Below are positions 23,535-38,755 of a stretch of DNA of 60,000 nt, piece after piece (position 1 is the first letter of the stretch; every line of letters starts with the position of its first letter). Source of the DNA: Liolophura sinensis. Lineage: Eukaryota; Mollusca; Polyplacophora; Chitonida; Chitonidae. The stretch spans positions 86,040,644-86,100,643 of the forward strand of contig NC_088295.1 of assembly GCF_032854445.1 (NCBI RefSeq), read 5' to 3'. Under the pieces are notes generated by a model. It did not search any database and was not told the origin of the DNA. It worked only from the letters and a program-made list of their open reading frames with translations. A program made the translations under genes and the position numbers.

Positions 23535-26500
23535 GTTAGTCTATAGGTACTACACAACTCTGAATACAAAATTCTTAGCCAATGTCATTTATTTGCTTCC
23601 ACATGGCAATCATAAACGGCTTTACGTTAAATTTATTTTCCAATTCAAGTAAATAAACACATGCTTTTGTTTAGAAATAATTGTGTATTTAGGCCTATGG
23701 CTGATGTGATTTTTTAAAATCTCAAATCAAAGAGCATATCCATTCAATATGTAGACACATAGGATCAACATGTGCACAGGTATGAACATATTTGTTTAGT
23801 TGTAAATGATAATATTCCTGTACAGCAATATACACATGACCCCGATTAAAGGATCCAAAATTTTAAGCCACATATTAATTATTATAGGTGTGGACCACAA
23901 TCCTGCCTTAGACAAGGACACCTGTGGATTGTTAATTCTGAGCTTGGTGAATTGAAATGGAAGATCAGCTGACTTTGCTTTAGTTGATAATTATGTAGAT
24001 TATTATGTATGTAACAGGTATCGGAACTGATTGCATCGGTTTTTGCCCTTGTGAAGTTTTGCCCTTGTCCTTATAATGTCCTTATAATACCATGACCCAG
24101 CGTACCAAAAAATCCTAGACAAAAGAAAGTTTGAGCTAAACATAGTATAATTTTAAAGTACAGGATAACAGATAACAAAGTTTTGTTCTGCCACTTTCTC
24201 ATCGATTCGAATTTTAAGAGGCAAAAAAGTGATTTAACTAGACCACTTGTAATAAATTTAGACTCTATTATGTAACTGTAATTTGTGCTAGGCATTTTAT
24301 CAGGTCTTGAAATGGACCTGAAAACTAGTACATTGGCAAATTATCTCCCTTATGGATTTGGATTTAGTATATATTAATGATATAATATTGAACTTTTTGT
24401 TGGATTTTTTTTGAAGATGTACATAAGATTATTACAGTGTATTGCATTTTATCATTAGCCTTAGAAATAAAATTACGTCACCATCCTTACTACATGTATC
24501 CTGTGTGGGCACGAATATACAATTATATGACTGTTGATGTACTTTGATCACCTTTCAGGTATAACATGCTGTCTCTCCCAGGTACACTTTAGTTTGGGGT
24601 GAAACATTGCACGTAGCTGGCAGATTTAGATTCTGCAGATATCCTGTCATTATTTGGTTAGCTCCATGTCGACACCTGAATTCAAACTTGGCTGCCAGAT
24701 AAATCGCTGTACATTATCACGCTCTGTCTACTCTCAGAAAAAGACGTCCCATACCTTTGTTGACTAGGTAAAAACCTAACTTCAGATATCCTGATCATCA
24801 AAAGAAACTGACTTTCTGTGCCAAGATATTAGGCTTGTAAAGTCTATTCCAAACAGCCAGCAACAGTTTTGTGGTTCAAGTGCTAATGTGTACTTGTTGA
24901 TGGGGTGACATGGTTCTGTGGGTACAACCGGTAAAAAACCTGCCTGATTCTTCGCTGATAAGGCTGTCAGGGGGTGGTCTTAAGGTGTTGTACATGTGAT
25001 TAAATTACCTATATTATCACCTGTTGGGAACCAGGTAGATGTGCAAGAAAGACATGATCAAAATGAAATGAAGCTAAGCCCAATGGTAATGTGTGTATCC
25101 CAAATGGTGACACATGCTATTAAGTTAACTGTACGGTTGATGAAGAATTTTGTTACCTGTTCACATTTTATTGCTGTGTTCTTTCAGAATACAGTGTTAG
25201 ATAAAATACCATCTTGCTGTCATTAGTGCAAACTGCAAACACATGAGTATGTGAGTTTAAATATATGAATATTTTTCTGTCAGGAATATTTCCTTTTATA
25301 TAAAAGTGATTTTTTGAGATGCTACTTAAAATTACTCTTAAAATAATAATATAATAAGAAATGTAATGTTGACAACAAGTGACATAATCATTTATGATAT
25401 CAAGGATGTGCAATGAAATATTGATGCATATATGTGTGAAGTGGAGGGTGTCGATATATAGACTTGTGTTATGTATACCTGGTAATGAAAATCAATTAGT
25501 GCTCAATGGCACATTCTGTTTGAAGAAGAGGTTACCTGGTATGTTGTATTTGGTTATCTAAGAATGATTTCTAAAAGACTTTCTTACTCACAAAGGAGGC
25601 ATTCACCAAAATGAAATATGAAAAAGTTATTGCTTTCGTCGAGACAAACAGTGTACACATATGGTTAGGTCATACAGGTCGACTATTTGAATGCATTTGA
25701 ATGGTTGTCGTTAGCAGATAGCGTTGTACATTGCCTAACTGATTTACAAGTACATGTATGTCAACATGGTGCTATATGATTCACATGTACTTTCATTTCA
25801 TTATATTAAGCACAAATCAAGCATGTCAAACATCCTAATTGTGAAAAACAAATCATGAAGGTATTCTATGCTGAGATATTTCAAGTTTCTCACTCATGTA
25901 AAAAAATTTGCCTCTAAGTTATAACACAGAATGCAATCTACATGTATATGTCAGTTTAGTTCACCTGTGAAAAAGGCAAAGTTAAAATAATCAAACAAAA
26001 GAAGGCTTGGTCTAGATTGAATAGCCTGGGGTCTCAGTTTTGTGTATACAATAGCATTGTGCGAGTGAATAGCAGGTTGTATGATAATAGCTGAAAGTTA
26101 GGTGATTGCATTACCTACCGGAGCGGACAAAGCCCACCTAAGGGATGCAGTTTGTCACACTCAGAGATGTTACCTGAGAAACTGTCCAGAAAATCCATTA
26201 CCATGAGTACATATCTAAAAGGGGTTCGTTGTGTCATATAATAATCAGCAAAACACTCTTTTGTTTGGTAGAGTTTACTCATCTTGTTATGGACAGTTGT
26301 GAGAAACAGTTCTGTATAAGTCACTTCATCTATTACTCAATGGGTCCAAGTTTTGACATCTGTCTGTTAGCATGGGCCATCCGCAACATAGGGCTTCTGT
26401 ACAAAGCGTAGGGTATGGTGACTAGTGAAAATTTGTACCCATTATGCTTTGATCTGCAGGGCTCCTTGCCCTCAGGTTTAAACTGATTACAATTCACTGA

Positions 26501-26701
26501 ACCTGAAGATCTAATTTGCTCTGTTAAAGCGGAGATGAAAATTCCTGATGTAATTGGGGTCTTAAAATAAAAGTATAATCTTTCGTTTCGCTGTATAAAG
26601 GTTTTGTGCTCTGCATGAGTTAGTTTGATACCTTAATGAGAAAAAAAAACAATGTAGACTTTCACAGCAGGATAACCGTATTTCCCCCATTATGTTTATT
26701 T

Positions 26702-26953
26702 GGGGAGCATCTGTGGCCAAGTTGTTAGGGTGTTAGTGCAGCACAGTTGCACTGGAACCTCTAATCAATTTGGTTGCTATGAGCTTAAGTTTACCTCTGG
26801 CTTGCTTCCTCTCCGGTTATACATGAGGCCTGCCAGCAACGGACAGATAGCCATGGACTTCTGCCTAGTTTCCTTCCACCATAATGTTAACCATCGTCAT
26901 GTAAGTGAAATGTTCTTGAGTACTGCATAAAACAGCAAATCAAATAAATAAAA
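26702..26953 (+). mobile_element. Old, diverged SINE copy
   Basis: Full-length in layout but heavily substituted relative to the copy at 22076. A decayed head (CTGTGGCCAAGTTGTTAG) is followed by GCCAGCAACGGACAGATAG, then TTCTTGAGTACTGCATAAAA and an AAATAAAT-type tail. Divergence indicates an older insertion than those at 2056 and 22076. No target duplication was discernible. Confidence 0.85.
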
Positions 26954-29900
26954 TATTTTTATATGAATATAGCACTAATGTTCCACGTACATGTAAATTT
27001 TATTAAATTGTTGGAGATTTTATTTCAAAATGCATTGAAGTTTTTGTGCATGTTGTTTTTTTCTGAAAAATGCTGAGAATTCATGATACACTGGAATGAT
27101 CTGATCTGAACTATAAGATCACCTGTGGTTGTAATGACAGAAGGTATGGGGCTCACTTATAGACCACTTCACGAAGGGATTTAAATGCAATCTGTGCTAT
27201 TTGGAATGTTCCAGGTTGAGTTGTTGTAGTAGATCTGTGTGATATAGAATACAGGTGTCAGATGGACCAGGTATGTCTTGCTCTGAGCCGCAGGTAATCA
27301 GCGGGTCCTGGCGTACCTGTAGCCCTAGGCTGGAAGGGCAGCCTTGTTTTACTTACTGTCATTCTTACCTTTGAGTCAACTAATCCCACGCTCTAAGACA
27401 TGGCAACTTGGAGACAACTCTGCCAAAACAAATCTTGCACGATCTTACACCCATTCACCTTTTACACCTCAGCACTAATTCAGTCTTACAAGATTCCCTG
27501 CATGTTAAAACTGGCACTTGTAGAAAAGTAAAACAAGAAAAGAACGTTTTTTTAAAATCTATTTTTAAGTTCATTTGACAGATTAAATTTGTAAGTTTCA
27601 GGCAAATTCTTTGTTCTGAATTGTTGTTTCTTGTAACAGTGTTTATCAACAAATATATCTGTACCGTTCTCCATTTATCAAGAAGACACTTGTTTTGCCG
27701 AGTGTGAGAAACTGACTTACTGCACTTCTATATGTATCTTTTTCTGAATAAGGACACCATACTTTCTTAAGTTCTTCAGAGTAAAACCCTCTTCACCAGT
27801 TTTAAAGTAAGTATCCTTGATGATTTACATATCGTCAAACTTTGAAGAATTAGAAAACATTTGTTAATGGTTATATTTAAGTTACCTTTTAGGACTACAT
27901 TCATGTGAATAATATATGCAGATTTGTATGAATTAGTTCAAAGAATGTATACATTTACGAAGGAACTTCTCATCACTGAAGTTATTTGTGGTGGTGTATT
28001 TTTTTGTGTAACCAAACTGCTGATCAGGGGTAGGGAGAAAATATGTGCTTTATGAAATGATTGATATGTTGAGTATTGCCGAAAGTTCTGAGCAACGGTA
28101 GAATGTCAGTCATATCTGTACAGTGTCTGATCCAGAAGGGCTGTTGGGTTAGAAGGCTTTTAACACAGTCTTTATTTTCATGCAAAGTATTTATGGGCCT
28201 ATGTGACCTTCTGAATAGCCCTGACTTACGACAGAATTTGACCTGGTTGCGGTATTTACTAGTATATTGGGTATTAATTTAGCTCCTATCATTCTTTCTT
28301 GCCTTTGATCAGTTATCATGGTGATATTAAGGCATGCTATAGTGCTCCAAGATGGCATGCTATCTATTTCAAATTGGATTTTAATATTTATTCCACCCTA
28401 TCATACAATTCAGTCAACAGAATCTACTTAGCCTGACAGTTCCTATACAGACGTACTGTAAACACTGCACAGGTACATTGGGGGATTGCTTTTGTACAGG
28501 TAACAGCATACCTGGCTGATGTATTGTAGCTTCACCTGGCTGACCGTCTGGGAAAATGACCACTGAATAATGAGAAATGGTCAAGCCATTAGGGTGCTAG
28601 AATGGAGAGTTGTCAGTAGCTGCCCTGATAAAGGGTGAAATGATTGGGCAATTGTCCCCCAGGCTGCATTAGCACACAGGGGCTATGCAGCTAGAGCTAT
28701 TAAACCACTGGGGGTTGTATAGACAGGGTAAATGGGCATAGTAGTGTCAACACTAGTCCCTGTAAGCAATGAGGATAATGGGGGGATAAGACATTATATG
28801 GTCAGGTAGGTAATTATATGGGTGTACAGGTGAGAAATAGGTTAGATTACTTCACACTCTATTGCTAACTTTGGTTGGGATTTTTTGGATGCCTTGTAAA
28901 AAGCATGTTTTGGAAAGACGATTTTCACCTTGATAAATGTAAAAAGAGACAAATTCAATTATAGTCAACAATAGGGACAGTTACTTAATTATTGTGTTAC
29001 CTCCCAAAAAGTAAAATGTTCTGATTCGCTTACAAAAACAATTATTTTGGACAACATAAATAAAATATTCTCAGGGAGAAATTATTTTTGTGAAAAGAAC
29101 ATACTGGTATCATATCCATACACATTATCTTTTGTGATTGTGTGATTTGAAACATGGTACAAGCTATCTATTTTCTTTTTTCTAAAACCATGTATAATTA
29201 AGATTAGCTAGGTTTGCACTTTACTATGCATATGCGACATTGTGTTGATGAAGGAGCTAATCAATGTCTGACAAAGAGCAGTAGACATTTTGTATGTGAG
29301 AGTTGTAGCTGTCATGAAAATACATCTATTCTGAGGTGTAAGGAGATATACAGATACACATGTAGATGAACATCAAAAAAAGTGTCCTTGGCGTGAAGCC
29401 ATTGAAGCGTGCTGGGTTGGCACAGGTAAACTAAAGCTACAGCAGGTGAATCCAGCACACCTGAACAAGAGACAATAATAAATAACTCCTGATAATATGT
29501 TTAGGTTTTCAGCCATCCACTTTTGTCAGAACACTGATGAGGCGTTATCTTGCTGATGTATCCCTCAAAGCAGAGATCATCCTGTTTAGGCAATGATGTT
29601 AGCCCAGCTTACCTGCTGCATCCAAGTTACCTGCATCTCCTCAGGCTTGAGTGACCCTATAGACAAAAATTGGCCTAAATCATCAGCATTCATACAAGTG
29701 TTCGTAACTTAGCATGTAACATACCACAGAATTGTTTTAAAGTGTTGATGACTGTAAAAATACACCTACGTGATGTAGACAAGGTTTTATTCCATAAACA
29801 TGTAAAAAGTCACCTGGTTGTACATAGTGTCTCACAGGTAGCAGTAGTGATTTTATGGCTGGCTGTCAGACTTCAGGTGATTGATGTCTTGCTTCTGAAA

Positions 29901-32253
29901 GGAACAAGTAATAAACAGTAGCATTTGAAACGGTCTCCCATAGACCAGCCATATAAAGTTCTTCTGTAACCATATATGACATGGTATTTTTAAGTCCCCT
30001 GTCAATAGATTCAAAGTTTCTTGTTGGCACACTTTGACCTGTACACTATAGGCTGTCTCGCATTCATACTTTAACCCATATGTAACAGTTTCAGCGGATG
30101 TGCATTTAGCCTGTTCTTACAGCTAAGGCAAGATTATAGACTATATTTTCCATTACAACACATCATGTCTGTAAACGACCATTGCTTTTTTTGGTTTACT
30201 ATATATAATTATGCATGTATCCATATACTAGCCGAAGTGATTAATTTATTTATGGTTATGAATTCAAATCATTACTTGCCCTTTGATATGCCTGGCCTAT
30301 TTGTAGATTTATAAATCCATATAATACATCCCTACATCATTATGATATGGCTGTAGCCTTATCTCTACAGTTGACATAGATGCATGATAAATCTGACTGA
30401 TCAGTGTCTCTGGCACAAATCAAGATTGCTGCTGGATATTTGCCACGTAGATTTCATTACAGAATTCTGTCTGTGCAGGTAAGGCAACACAACCTTTATT
30501 TCGTGTTTTACTGGCGAGCTGACATTAAATAATAAAGCATGGAATGAAAATAAAATTGAAAATCCACCTTTTCCGATCTTAATGTTTCTCTTTAATTATG
30601 TTCCTGCTTTTCAAAGGTCACATAAATGCATTTGTAAGACAAACAGTTGCTGGAAGAGTAGAACATATTCCACAAATTAGATGAATTTTCATTTTTTTTC
30701 TTCTTTTAACCGCCTGTAACGTTGAAAAGATTCATTCTGCCAGTAAAACAAAAAGTTAAATTGGTGTAGCTGGTGAGGAATTACAAAATTGTTTGTTTGT
30801 GATTCTCTGTGAATAATCTTAACATCAGCAACTGTACTGAATTATTCATTTAGGCTCTTCATCATATCTACACTCAGGCTGATTTCATCTGTGAAACACT
30901 TTAATTTTTTTTTTGTCACAGCCCATTAAAATGTTGAATATATATATGTTGTCTGTGTATTTTGGATGCTGTTAGGAAACAATGTAATGTTAAGTCTCAT
31001 AATTAATTAAAATGTTGGACATGGTAGACTGGCCTTCCAGCAGTTGAAAATAATTTGATGTGAAAGGTGCTTTTGTGTATTTTTGTTGCAGATTTATTGG
31101 GGAATGTTTGCCATAGGTGTATTTACCATATTGATGGGACAAGATTTGCCTAACTTTACAGTTTAGAATCAAGACATGAAAGGGTGTAATACAGCTGTAC
31201 TTTTCCTATCCCTAGTTAAGGATTTCTAGCTAACGTTTCATTAGAAAAATTCGTTTACATAGACTGAAGAAGAAAAAAGAAACACCAAAACAGTGTTACT
31301 TCTGGATCTTCATTCTTGTAGCCAAATTGAATTGAACTTTGACCTCCAAGCATTTTGTCAAGATGATGGATGAGTTGAGTAAATTATCAGTTTAGTTTAC
31401 AACAAAGTATACTGAATGTCTGACAATTCAGCTGCCAAATGACAGCACATGTCTCTGAGAATTAAAACACGAACGAAGGCGTGAACATAGATTCATCAAC
31501 GTCAAGTGGTGAAGTATAAAGAATCAAGTGAGTAAATCAGGCTGACACAGGTTGTGCCGACGTCTTTGTGGCATCATGCACTCATTTGCAGACATTTCTG
31601 AGCTGCTAGAATACACCCTAGTTTTATTACATGAAATATAAATTGTATCTTTTTTAAGTTCACAGTATGCCTGGTATGTGTAATTAACCAGTGTAATTAA
31701 TTGCCCATGAATAACAACAGGTGTGATGTATGTTAGCAAACTTGTGATTTGCTCTGTTGATATTGAGAAGGTTTTTTGCACATATGTGACCCTCTGTTAA
31801 AAGTATACACACTTACTTCACCTTTGCCTGTGAATGGCTTCTTCTAGCACTCTTACCTTTATAGATAATTAGCATAGATTTCCCATCCTCAAACATTTAG
31901 AAGTGGTTTTTCAGGGTCATTTGAGAGTAACAAAATTAATCTGTGAAATCCCTAGTTTTGACCTCCCTGTGCAGCAGAGATGGTGTGTTTTGGGCTTGAC
32001 TCAATGACTTGTGACAACAGCACTGAATCCTGCTGATCTATAAAGAGGGCTGTCTATCAATTTAAGCCATGTTTACCTGTAACGAACCAGGTACACAGGT
32101 GTGACGTGCACTGGTCAGCCCATGGTCAGTCAGTGGAACTTTATTTGGTCCTGACACCTTGTGAGAGGACAGTAGGTATAGGAAACAGATTCTGTGTCAG
32201 TGTTAGTGTGTGTTAAAAGGGAGACTCAATATAAGACACCTTAGCCCTTTCTC

Positions 32254-32284
32254 CCCCCCCCCCCCCCCACACACACACACACAC
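32254..32284. repeat. C-run and CA microsatellite
   Basis: A cytosine homopolymer is followed immediately by ACACAC repeats. It is low-complexity and explains a Pro/His-rich open frame of about 104 codons that overlaps it, which is not considered a gene. Confidence 0.9.
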
Positions 32285-35200
32285 TTTTCTCACCGGATCA
32301 GGACACCTTCTCACTTACCCTGCCTGAGGAAAACTCTCAAGAGACAAAACTTACTCCCAGGATGTTCCATGGTTGACCAGTGTGTTTTTTTTTCCCCACC
32401 CCTCGTATCTAAGCATACCTGTTTGGTTACTTGCCCCTCAAAGCCCACTGCAGACACATACACACACGAAATGGTATTCAGACCCTGTTGTCAAAAAAGG
32501 TCAGTCATCATGCACCTGGCATAGATTAGCTCAAATTCATTTGTTTTGCTTCCTGTATGGGTTAAATTGTGTAATATTGGATAAGATAATTCCAGTTTAC
32601 ACTCTGTAACATTATATTCTGGGGGTGAGAAAAACTAGGTAGGTATTGCAGATGGCGGTTACCTGAGGTTGATGTGAAAATTGATCGGACTGTTTGGCAG
32701 GGTCTGAGTTGTGTTAGGTAAGATAGAAGTGGGCAGATTAATGCTAGAGGATATCGATGTTTACTTTGGTGTGCACCTAAGCCCTGAGACAGTCGCCCCT
32801 TGAAGATGGAGGAAACTAGCCTGATCTCGCCATTGTGTCATCTAATCCTTGTTCAACTTTCAGAGCAAGTCACATTTTTTATAACTTCCCCAATCTGACA
32901 TTGTAAACATCCAGTGCATATATAGAATCAAACTGGTTTTCAGTTGAAATGGAATGTAACTCTAATAAGCATGTTTTCTTAACAAGATGCCCATGCCAAA
33001 CCCAGTTCTATTACATGCATAGATAACCTGAAATTATCAAAACAGCTTTTTTTTTTTACATGAATGTGCCACTTGCGTTGTAAAACTGAGTTCTTGCAGC
33101 CTGTAGATTGTAAACTATTTATACAAAAGAAAATCAGAGAAATCACAAGTTGTGCGTTCGTATTTCTAGCACGTCCCCAACCAAAACCTGACCAGCATTT
33201 CCTGTGATATTGACAGTTCTGCGTGGACGGTATATACACAGGCATTTAATGTTTACATTCATATACTGAACAATGCCGGCTGAAGACATACTTACATAAC
33301 TGACCCCTGACATCCCTGTCCCCAGTACAGGTCCACATAAACAGCCATCTTTATTGGTATCCTTTTTATACATAAACCCAAGTACATGTACCTATGTTAA
33401 CTTTAAACCTAGTTGTGTGACTTAACTTCTGGAAAAAAACAGTGGAAGGGGGCAAACATATAGACCTACATTCAGGCTAATTCAGTTCTCACTGGTTTGC
33501 TGTAAACATAAAGTGGTCAGTTTGTATGGCGCAGCTTATATTGAATTCTGAATTTTGACTATGTACCTATTAGCTTAGGTGTTTAACATCAGGTGTGGCT
33601 ACAATGCTGTCAATATGACATGAAGCCCGTCATAATATAAATCATTTATTCAGATGATGTAAAAAACAAAAACAAATTACTATTTGCTGAACTTTAAAAA
33701 ATTGGTTCTTGAATACGGAGCATAAGTGAACTTGCTGACACTTGGTTATACTGGTATGTGAATTGAACATTTTGCTCATACTTACATTGGTGAGAATATG
33801 TCTAGATTAAATAAAGTGTTGAATTTTTTTCACAAGATATAACCACTGGAGGGAGACATTCTTGTTATGTATCAAGGATTCACTGCTCTGCATGTTTTAT
33901 AGTCTTATGATAAAATGCAGCTGCAAAGTAAAAAAGCAGTGGTATGTATATTCTGTGTCTTTTTGTAACATAAAGAAACCCAACAAAGGAGAACTTGGCC
34001 TCTGTTTTTATGGCTGAAAAACATTTAAAAAGTTAGATTTCTCATCGAGACATAAAAAAGCACATAAAAAGTAAAATATTAAACCTTTCTTGTTTATTAT
34101 GTATTAAAGAGCCAAAGAAATATTGCCTTTGCCAGGGTGACTGGTTTTTAATGCTCTCCATTCTTTCCACTATTTCATGAATCACAAATATGTGCAGTGG
34201 TGAGGAAAACCAAGTGATGTACGTCAGAAATATTTTACTTGTGTAAACATGATGTAAATTGGAGATCTGTATAGGCCAGATTTACGACCCTGCATCCCCC
34301 CTCCCCCCCCCCCCCCCCCCAACACCTCCACTCCCACCCCCACCCTTTTGCATTTCAATCTCATCATCTGTGCATTTGCCACATACATGTACATCTGTCT
34401 TAAGATGGACCAAAGACAGCTGTCCCTGTAAGGTGAAGACATGAGGAATGATGAGTATCCCAGTTCTCAGTGATAAAAGAGAAAGATGTAATCACTGGCT
34501 ACTTCTGCACCATAAGGGAAGAAAGTCCTTTCATGTTAATATCATCAAAGAGATTGCATTATGTAATGGAGATCAATAGCCAAAAGCAACAATTTTATTT
34601 ACTTATTTATGTAGTTATTTTTTGTTCTTCTCCATCTCCCCAAACATTTGTTCCCCATGTGCAGCAGAAGGAGATGTCCTCGATTGAAATCCTGAAGAAT
34701 GTAAACCATGGCATGATGCTTCCTCGGAAGTTTTTGTTTAATATCCTTGGATTTTTTCGTATTTATTTGATTCAGTTTAGACTCTAGATATTTCCCCCCA
34801 CAGTGTCCATGATGTGTCTGCTATGAGTGCATTTGTTTGGTTGCTCAATAAAACAAAACTGTGAAGGCCTGTGTTTTTTATATTTAATTCTTTGGAATCT
34901 GTTAATATGAATCAAGCTATGAAGATGTTATACAGGTAGTTTAAGGAAAACAACATTATTGGTGATCCTGTAGCAAATGGCTACCATATTTAGTTACTGT
35001 CATTGTTTAACCTTTTCACATGTTTGCAAGATGTTTATGTAAGAATATTCTGAAGGCACTTTTCTCTGTAAAGTAATCAAATTTTACCTTTTGTGAAGCT
35101 CTGAAATTGGCCAACTTGACCAGTGTAGTTTTGTCTCTAAAATCAAATCAAAAATGTGCATAAATGGTGCTGAAAGTTGTTCTTTCATTTGTTCTTTTCA

Positions 35201-38200
35201 ATCTTGAGGAAATAGGGTAATGATAAGGCATGGTACCTCCAGTGTGTTTGGTATTTTTAGGTACAAATATATTGTTGTCTTTTTTATATTCCACATCATT
35301 ATTGCTGTGACTGTTATGTATTCTTATTTGGCACTTGTTGTTATGTATATGGTAAGTTAAGGTAGAAACTATGGTAAGGTGAGTAATTGACTGGATACGG
35401 ACTAGTCGCTGATTGGCTGACAGTGGACATAGATTTCCTGGGTTAAACCCTGCACCCTGTGTTACGCTTGATTGAATCTGCCATATACCTAAAATTGAGC
35501 TTGGGCTAGGCATAGGCTGGACATGACTAACTCTCACATGAGCTAATCAGGATTGATTCTGTATCCCTTTAAGTATCTAATTTGCCAGGCTCAACTCCCA
35601 AGGTAAAATATGCATGGTTACATGATAAAAAGCTGTTTAATTACTGTCTGTTGATTTGCAGAAATAGGTTGAATCTGTTATGTCACACATACCATGTCAC
35701 AAACTTTTACAGCCAGGACACGAAACTTGGATATAGCTCAAATAGGTTCTGTTCAGCTATAGTGATGACACTGTTCTGTGCAATGATCTCACCAGGCCCT
35801 GGTGTAAGAGAAATCGGGAAACTGCCATTATCTCCATTTTACCTGTGTGCCTGAGCCTCCCTCTGCGACCTGGTTCTGTTTTATCTTTGTTCTGTTACAC
35901 ATTTATGGTTAAACCGGAATTCTTTGTTTGCTCAATGGAGGAAATATGATATGACTGTTAAAATGACAAGTAGGTGATAATCTCTAACATTTTCCTGGTT
36001 CACAGGAGCCATTGTGGACTATCCCTTACCTGGACATCCTGTGAGAAGCTATCAGTTTCAGGCACCACCCACAGCTATGTGGGCAAATGTCAGCGCTGTT
36101 GAGAAGTTTTCTAAATTTGAAATGAATTATGAAGTTGAGATCTAAATAGACAAGTGCTATTAAGATGACATCTGCCTCAAACTTTATAGGAGGCCCACCT
36201 GTAATCACCGACATGTGTGCAGGTAGATTAGTTATTTTAGCAAGGTGCTCCATGACATTGGGTTATAATGAATGTCACCTGTAAAAAGTAGTCACATTTC
36301 ATGTTTTGTGGTTGCATGACAAGAACAAGTGCTGGATATATATAATATACAGTATCCATCACTGGCCAGCTTTAAAAAATAAGATTCTCATGTTTAATTC
36401 TGAGTTCTTGTCTGGTTATGTCAACTTCCAGTCGGCAATCGTTTCCTTGTTGACATTGTACACACAGAGGATGTTTGCCTCAGAAAACGGACTCAGTGTC
36501 TTTTTTTTCACCGAAGCATTCGTCTTAATCCTGGCTAGCTGGCACACTGATTGGAGGAATCAATTGGGTCTGAAGGCTCTTAAATTTCTGATGGCAGGCC
36601 AGTGGATTATCACTGACCTGACAGAGATTATCTGTGAAAACCTTGCCATATCGCCTCGCCTTCTCTAAAATCCAGCATCTGAGCACCTTTCTAAGGGCCC
36701 CTCAGTTGAGGAAGATTTCTGAAGTCGGCCGTGTAGATTCGTCACAGTCTCTTCTTTCTGACGTTGATGGAGGCCGGCCAAGATGCTAAACTTTTGAATG
36801 CATTGACAGATTCCTGCTGGATGTGCTTTCATGTTGTCTCTGTGCCTTCATACTTACCAGTCACTGCAGAACTGTCTTACCTGTCAAACACTTACCTTGA
36901 TTCCTGAAGAGAACTTTCTAAACATCTATCAGAAGAAAGTACAGCTTGGGAATTTCTGTAGTTACAGTCAGTTTGAAGACAACAGGTGAAGACTAGAAAT
37001 AACACTGTGTCTTGTGGACAAAGTTGCCCTATTGCAGATACTGCTATGTGGTTTTGAAGTTTGTTGTACAGCAACATGTGCAGGTTTGTAGGCTTAATTT
37101 CAGGTAAACTTTGCTCTGGTCATTGGTCAGACGCCATTTCTGTGTAAAGGTGGTGAGCGTGTATTAACTGTTGTGGAAAAACACGTCTTTGCTGTCAACA
37201 TTGCAGTATTTGCTTATCCAATATATTTTATTAGGACTGGGCTGCACAAACAATAAGGAAATGTGCTGCTAATAGGGGTTTGATGGATGGAAAGCTCAGT
37301 GGTATTTATCTTGCTGATTAAGATCTGAGTAAGCAGAGTGGAGCTTTGTCCAGTCATCCGAGCGGTCAGTTTTTGGCAGGACGGTATGAACTTGGCAGTC
37401 TAACTACACGGCCACCTGCACGCTGATGACCCACAGAGATACAGAAGACAATCTGTCCAACCACGGAAGGAGTACATTCAGGTTTTGTTTCTGTGGCATT
37501 ATTGTAGAGGTGGATTTTTTGGATGCTCTGCAGCCTTACTTAAATTGGATGTGGTTTTAACTGATGCTAACACCTGACAGTGTAACTCCAGAAGCACCTG
37601 TCTTGACTGACATTGACATACAAACAGCATCACGTGTCTTTGATATTTCGAGAGATGTCATAGTTGAGTTCTACAGAACCCTTCATTCCTGTACTTCATT
37701 TCTGGAAACTTAAACGAACCTTTCAGACCTGCTAGTTTTGTTATCAAAGTTTCATTGAAGACACCTGGACCTGTTGTACAAGGATCTTGTGACAGCTTTT
37801 GATCTGGCCAGAACACACGATAGACCTACAGATACAGGTACAGCTGTAAGAGCTCCGTTTTGTGATACCTGTATTTGTGAAAGCTGTGGCAGATAATTAC
37901 TGAGGGCTGCAGAACACAGGTGCACCTTTGGAGATGAGACTAGAAGAGTTGGAGATTCACCAGGTGTTGGAGGAACATGGTTTTCACTGGTGGCTTAAGG
38001 ATCTCTCTGATTGTGTTACTCCTCCAGCAGGTAAATCACTCACCTGTAATGAAATACTGAGCCCACTTGTATTTGTACACTTTTTACTCTTGTGCAATAT
38101 GTTATGAAGTCTGACACAGTTTACAGGATATTTTTCAACTAAGGTTTTAAACGTTGGCTCCACAGCATTGTATGCAGCCAAACGTAAATAGAACACGTTA

Positions 38201-38755
38201 TGAATTATATGCAATTTACACCAATTAACACCAGCATGATTAGCTTGGAGATATCCATCCATGACCAGAAATAGATACTATCCACTTGGAACTGAAAGCT
38301 TTCAGAAAATACCTCATAATTATCCCAGGCATCCCTTTAGATACAAGAGCACGTACATGTGTGTAGAAAATGGAGAGTACAGTGTTGTGTCATGCTTCTC
38401 TGCTCTATCAAACTAATGCAGTATTATTTATTGCATGCATTTTATGGGTTGGATATTTTCTTCTTTCATTTTTTTGTTTTATCATGACTATGGACAGTGC
38501 AGTTCATAGATGTAATTCGATCTCTACCAGCAGATAAGATTACTGATATTCTCAGATGATCATGAAAGCAATTAATGGCCATGCAATAAGCCAATGACTA
38601 AGCCATGAGAACCAGGTTAGAATTAACGTACCACTGACCACTTAACAGATGTCTTTATTTAAAGGAATGCTGGACCCTACAATTGACATCTGTTATGAGG
38701 AAAAGGGTCCTCGTAACACATTTTTACTGTCATTAAATTAGTGTTAAGTCTCACA

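Noticed and set aside
32210-32524. Pro/His-rich frame of 104 codons
   Set aside because: It depends on a C run and CA microsatellite; no coding support.
34224-34444. Gly-rich (minus) and Pro-rich (plus) frames
   Set aside because: Both are created by a long C homopolymer.
36306-36668. 120-codon plus-strand open frame in the intron
   Set aside because: No start context, domain or splice signals; the hydrophobic content follows from T-rich sequence.
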